Part shown: positions 60,540 to 64,000 of the stretch, in pieces
How the letters are laid out: every line of letters starts with the position of its first letter
Numbering within the stretch: position 1 is the first letter of the stretch
From: Streptomyces griseochromogenes
Lineage (GTDB): Bacteria; Actinomycetota; Actinomycetes; Streptomycetales; Streptomycetaceae
Direction: 5' to 3'
DNA: 64,000 nucleotides
Assembly (NCBI RefSeq): GCF_001542625.1
Contig: NZ_CP016279.1
Span: 6,634,001 to 6,698,000, forward strand
Position numbers and translations under genes: made by a program
Notes under the pieces: model-generated
What the model was told of the DNA's origin: nothing
Seen by the model: the letters and a program-made list of their open reading frames with translations, nothing else
Database searches by the model: none

Positions 60540-62102
60540 TCAGCACGGTGGTGCGTCCAGGGACGCCGTCTGCGGTCCGTCCGCGGCCGCCGGGGTGCTG
60601 GTGAGGGTGACCATCCAGGTGCCCCGGCACGGGTGGTTGGAGAAGTCGGCCTCGAAGGTCACGGGGTAGTGCGTGCTGCCGGACAGCTGCTTGGCCTGGT
60701 TGCCGTAGGGATCGGCGGGCGAGTCGACGTAGTAGTTCGCCGTCACGGTCACGGGCCCGGTTCCGGTGGTGTCGACGGTCACGTCGGCGATCAGCGTGCC
60801 GGGAGTCTGTCCCCGCTGCCAGGAGCCGATGGTGATCGTGACCGTGCCGGGTGTGGGCGCGGTCGTGCTCTCGGGCGTCGGCGTGGGCGACTCCGTCGGC
60901 GGGGCGGTGGTCACGGAGGGGGTGGGCGAGGCCGATGGGCTCTCCGAAGGGGTGCCGGAGGGCGTGGCGTCGGTAGTCGGGGGGACGGTGGTCGGGGCGG
61001 TGGAGGGAGAAGTGGCCGATGGGGTGGCTGATTTGACGGCCGACGGCACCGAACTGACCACCGTCGTCGCCGTGTCGTGCGGACGGGCGGTCACTGCCGT
61101 CGCCCCGCTCGCGACGACCGCGAGCGCGGCCGCTCCGGCGGCGGCCTTCCATCCGTTGCGCTTCACCCGGCCGAGCAGCGTCAGAGCGCGCGCGGGCGCG
61201 TCGAGGGTCGCCGTCGCGGAGAACGGGAACAACAGCGCGAGCAGTGAGGTGAGTTCGGCGAGTCTGCGGCGGCCGCGCTCCTCCCAGTCGGCGCCGTACC
61301 CTTCGGCGGCGGACCGTTCCAGGTCGGCGAGGAAGTCCTCGATGCCCGGCCGGTCCGCCGGGTCCTTGGCCAGTCCCCTGCACAGCAGTCCGCGTACCGG
61401 CGCGGGTACGTCGTCCAGGGGGACGGGGGCCCGTAGGTGCTGCAGGCGCAGGGCGGTCACGTCGTCGCCGGTGAACGGGCGACGCCCGGTCAGGCACTCG
61501 TGGAACACGGCGGCCGCGGCGTACACGTCGCCCGCCGGTCCGGCCGGTTCGCCCTGCCACTGCTCGGGCGCCATGTAGGCGGGTGTGCCGGCGGCCTCGG
61601 TCTCGCGTCCGGCGCGTACGGCGATGCCGAAGTCGGCGAGTGCGCTCGTGCCGTCGGCCCGGACCAGCACGTTCTCCGGCTTGTAGTCGCGGTGGACCAC
61701 CCCCGCCGCGTGGGCCGCGCCGAGTCCCAGCAGCGACCCCTTGAGCAGGACCAGGGCGGCTTCGGGGCCCGTCGCCCCGTGCCGGCGCAGCAGTTGGCGG
61801 AGGCTGACGCCGTCCACCGCCTCCATGACGATGGCGGCGCCGGCGCGCGCCTCGACGTACTCGTACAGCCGCACCACGCACGGGTGGCGCAGTTCGCCCA
61901 GCAGCCGGGCCTCGGCGCGGAAGCGGGCCAGGAACTCCCGGTCGCCGCGCAGGCGCCGGCTCAGGTACTTGATCGCGACGGGCACGCCGGTCGCGGTGTG
62001 CCGGGCCAGTACGACCCGTCCGCCGGCTCCCTCGCCGAGGGCGCGTACGGGCTCGTAGCCGGAGACGGCCCACTCGTCGGATCTGCCGCTGTCCTCGGTC
62101 AT
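60540..62102 (-). CDS. Membrane Ser/Thr protein kinase
   Basis: 520 residues; start overlaps the M50 gene stop (ATGA). Kinase domain: GEGAGGRVVLA (glycine loop), K45 in VAIKYL, HRDYKPEN with D139, ADFG at 156-159, GTPAYMAPEQ. A juxtamembrane stretch and one membrane helix (WKAAAGAAALAVVASGATAV) lead to a long Ser/Thr/Pro extracellular linker (about 345-420) and a C-terminal beta domain with Cys, TITIGSWQRGQTPGTLIADV. Its stop lies 46 bp ahead of the kinase-like gene, so one operon. Confidence 0.93.
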   Translation of the reverse strand: MTEDSGRSDEWAVSGYEPVRALGEGAGGRVVLARHTATGVPVAIKYLSRRLRGDREFLARFRAEARLLGELRHPCVVRLYEYVEARAGAAIVMEAVDGVSLRQLLRRHGATGPEAALVLLKGSLLGLGAAHAAGVVHRDYKPENVLVRADGTSALADFGIAVRAGRETEAAGTPAYMAPEQWQGEPAGPAGDVYAAAAVFHECLTGRRPFTGDDVTALRLQHLRAPVPLDDVPAPVRGLLCRGLAKDPADRPGIEDFLADLERSAAEGYGADWEERGRRRLAELTSLLALLFPFSATATLDAPARALTLLGRVKRNGWKAAAGAAALAVVASGATAVTARPHDTATTVVSSVPSAVKSATPSATSPSTAPTTVPPTTDATPSGTPSESPSASPTPSVTTAPPTESPTPTPESTTAPTPGTVTITIGSWQRGQTPGTLIADVTVDTTGTGPVTVTANYYVDSPADPYGNQAKQLSGSTHYPVTFEADFSNHPCRGTWMVTLTSTPAAADGPQTASLDAPPC

Positions 62103-63856
62103 GCCGTCCCCTCCATCGCCGCGCCCACCGCCGGGACGGGCGCCGTGCCCTTCGCGTCACGACGACGCCGGAAGCGCCGCGTCAGCCACCGCACCGGGGC
62201 GGACCACACGGGGAAGGCCACCAGGGCGACCACGAGGGCCTCGATCACCGTGGTCCACGGCGGGCTCACCCAGCCGTCCAGCAGGTCACCGATCCGGGAG
62301 CGCCAGGCCAGCAGGGCGAGGGCCAGGAAGCCGTACGTGCCGACGACGACCGCGAGCCCGTACGCGGCCATGCCCGCCTGCCGTGGGCCGGGCCGGCTGC
62401 CCGCGCGCAGGTCGCGCCAGAGGCCCCTGCGGAAGTACGCGCTCGCCTCCTCGCGCAGGCGCGGCACGCGCAGCGCGTCGGTCAGGGCCTGGTAGCCGTC
62501 CAGCGGCATCAGGGGGTTGAAGTTGTAGAGCGTGTTCAGGTAGAGCCCGAAAGCCAGCTGGAAGAGGACGGCCGAGGCGGGTCCCACGGGCAGGAAGGCC
62601 GCTCCGGCCGCGCACCAGCCGGCCAGCGCCGCCGTCGACAGCGGCCCGGACAGCGCCACCACGACCCGTGACCAGCGCGTGCCGAACCACATGTCGCTGG
62701 TGTCCACGAAGGCGAACGGCATGCCCATCATGAACAGGAACCCGCCGCGCCGGACCTTGCGGCCGTACGCCTTCACGGCCAGCGCGTGCGTCAGCTCGTG
62801 CACGACCAGGGCGGACACGTATCCGGCGGCGAGGAGCACCGGTCCCCAGACACCCGCTCCGCCGAAGTCCAGCAGGTGCTGATGTCCCTGCGCGGCGAAG
62901 AACGCGGCCAGGCCGCCGATCACCGACAGCCAGACCAGCGTCACCCCGGTCCGGGTGAAGAACCGCCAGCCGACGGCCTGGTAGAGGCGGGTGACGGTGC
63001 CGTCGAGGCCGGGCACTGATATCTCCAGTTTCAGCAGTGCCCGGTACACGGCGTGTGCGGCGCGCCGCCATCCCTTCCGCTCCGCCTCCTCGGGGCGGCC
63101 CGGCAGGTTGCGCAGGAGTCCCGCGTCGGCGAACGCGGCGAGCGCCGACTCGATGCGGGGCAGGGCGAGTTCGCCGAAGCGGTCTGCGTAGGCGAACAGC
63201 AGGTCCCGTACGGTGTTCTCGCCGTCGACGGTGTGCCAGAGGAAGACCTCCCGCTCGTCCAGCTCCAGGTAGACGCCGGTGCGGGTGTTGTTCAGTACCC
63301 AGCGGGGTTGGCCGCGGTCGGTGGGCACCTGCTTGAGCGCCCAGCCTGAGCGGCGGCGGGGACGCGCGGTGAGCGGGCCGTTCGCCTCCGGTGCCGCCTC
63401 CTGTGCGGCGGTGGGGAGCTGGGTGAGCTGGGTGCCGACGACCTGGGTGCGCTGGCCGATGTGCGCCTCGCGGGGCTGTTCGAACAGCAGGCGTACGTCG
63501 CCGACGGACAGTTCGGTGCCGTCGGCGAGGTGGGCCGCGCCGCCGTGCAGGTCGACGCCGGCCACGGCCGTGCCGTTGAACGAGTCCAGGTCCTCGATCC
63601 GGAACCCCGACTCCGTGCGCACGATCCGGGCATGGTTGCGCGACACGCTCGCGTCGGGCAGGACGACGTCGTTGTCCGCGCCCCGGCCCAGCGTCGTGAC
63701 CGGGCCGGTGAGCGGGACGAGCAGGGTGGGGTCGTCGAGGCCGCGCAGGTGCGGCGCGGCGTACGACGTCGGTGCCGCGCCGCGGCGAAGGGTGCCGCAG
63801 TGCAGGCAGTACGGGAAGTCGCGCCGTACATGGACGCGGCAGGCGTGGCAGAGCAT
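62099..63856 (-). CDS. FHA-PqqD-like-M50 protease fusion membrane protein
   Basis: 585 residues: N-terminal zinc ribbon (C3, C6, C17, C20), FHA domain (about 45-125, TTLGRGADNDVVLPDASVSR with NHARIV), a PqqD-like segment (about 185-250, WVLNNTRTGVYLELDEREVF then TVRDLLFAYAD), then a multi-pass M50/S2P metalloprotease with HELTHALA (H353, E354, H357) and NFNPLMPLDG (D453). FHA implies phospho-Thr recognition, fitting the adjacent kinases. The PqqD-like part suggests binding of a peptide or leader. A rare and informative fusion. Confidence 0.88.
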   Translation of the reverse strand: MLCHACRVHVRRDFPYCLHCGTLRRGAAPTSYAAPHLRGLDDPTLLVPLTGPVTTLGRGADNDVVLPDASVSRNHARIVRTESGFRIEDLDSFNGTAVAGVDLHGGAAHLADGTELSVGDVRLLFEQPREAHIGQRTQVVGTQLTQLPTAAQEAAPEANGPLTARPRRRSGWALKQVPTDRGQPRWVLNNTRTGVYLELDEREVFLWHTVDGENTVRDLLFAYADRFGELALPRIESALAAFADAGLLRNLPGRPEEAERKGWRRAAHAVYRALLKLEISVPGLDGTVTRLYQAVGWRFFTRTGVTLVWLSVIGGLAAFFAAQGHQHLLDFGGAGVWGPVLLAAGYVSALVVHELTHALAVKAYGRKVRRGGFLFMMGMPFAFVDTSDMWFGTRWSRVVVALSGPLSTAALAGWCAAGAAFLPVGPASAVLFQLAFGLYLNTLYNFNPLMPLDGYQALTDALRVPRLREEASAYFRRGLWRDLRAGSRPGPRQAGMAAYGLAVVVGTYGFLALALLAWRSRIGDLLDGWVSPPWTTVIEALVVALVAFPVWSAPVRWLTRRFRRRRDAKGTAPVPAVGAAMEGTA

Positions 63857-63864
63857 GCGTCGGC

Positions 63865-64000
63865 TCAGCCCGCGCCGGAGCCGCTGATGAACGTCCCGTC
63901 GGAGAAGCCGCCGTCCGTGTCGGCGCCGGGCGCGGAGGGCGAAAGGTGCGTGGCGATGTCACCGATGCCGGGGGCACCGGTGAAGTTCACGCCGCCGCGC
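63865..64000 (-). CDS. C-terminal end of an upstream operon gene (cut by window edge)
   Basis: The minus-strand frame from the right edge reads VNFTGAPGIGDIATHLSPSA then GGFSDGTFISGSGAG to TGA at 63865-63867, 8 bp before the M50 gene start. About 44 residues are visible. Gly/Ser-rich tail; family not identifiable. Confidence 0.6.
   Translation of the reverse strand, partial: RGGVNFTGAPGIGDIATHLSPSAPGADTDGGFSDGTFISGSGAG

Overview
The window is high-GC actinobacterial DNA, almost certainly from a Streptomyces chromosome. Third codon positions are nearly all G or C. GTG starts and 4-base ATGA/GTGA stop-start overlaps are common. Many products are secreted, two membrane Ser/Thr kinases are present, and TTA (bldA-type) codons occur only in a few accessory genes. 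The mix of conserved-looking secreted enzymes, regulator/oxidoreductase pairs, gene relics and metabolic islands fits a chromosome arm or an arm-core boundary.

Layout. 0-4.4 kb: a broken membrane-protein gene, a Ser/Thr kinase, a divergent cytochrome P450 and a 55-residue secreted peptide. 4.7-12.4 kb: a secreted amidohydrolase with a discoidin domain, a subtilisin, a thioesterase/monooxygenase pair facing a GlxA-type regulator, a membrane protein and an exported-looking deaminase. 12.4-15.1 kb: a zinc-ribbon protein divergent from a coupled pair, a short adaptor-like protein and an HExxH protein, that resembles a conflict or effector module. 15.2-20.5 kb: DUF6114/DUF6230-type surface proteins, an anchored secreted protein, a repeat-bearing trypsin-like protease and an M1 peptidase. 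20.7-24.9 kb: five exact 20-bp tandem repeats ahead of a PLP decarboxylase, aminotransferase and MFS operon. 25.2-31.2 kb is scarred: a secreted HNH-like protein, a broken integrase, a 115-bp inverted repeat bracketing a repeat-protein gene, an orphan 21-bp hairpin, a truncated NRPS condensation domain and a serine-type tRNA-like gene with an abnormal anticodon arm. 31.2-36.6 kb: a secreted ribosome-inactivating protein (rRNA N-glycosidase family), a GNAT, an alcohol dehydrogenase, a frameshifted basic-peptide gene and a TolB-like propeller. 36.8-44.0 kb: a ketopantoate-reductase-like enzyme, a small membrane protein coupled to a cupin, and a six-gene sugar-phosphate operon (HAD, epimerase, SDR, transaldolase, MFS, ABM) whose first four genes each carry a TTA codon. 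44.0-50.3 kb: an IS5-type relic, a coupled vWA-protein/partner pair, an AraC/NmrA divergent pair and about 1 kb of gene fragments. 50.3-53.9 kb: a methyltransferase divergent from a helical protein, polyprenyl synthase and MpaB/Lcp-like oxygenase operon, again with a TTA codon in the synthase. 54-64 kb: RibD-like reductase, a hypothetical, an SDR/MmyB-type regulator pair, a methyltransferase relic, an orphan LanC-like protein, and a minus-strand operon of FHA-PqqD-like-M50 protease, Ser/Thr kinase and kinase-like protein running off the window end.

The most notable items are the secreted ribosome-inactivating protein, the multi-TTA sugar operon, the repeat-preceded decarboxylase operon, the polyprenyl/MpaB-like module, the EACC1-like/HExxH pair and the FHA-PqqD-M50 plus kinase cluster. 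All calls come from reading the sequence and from family knowledge; no database search was run.
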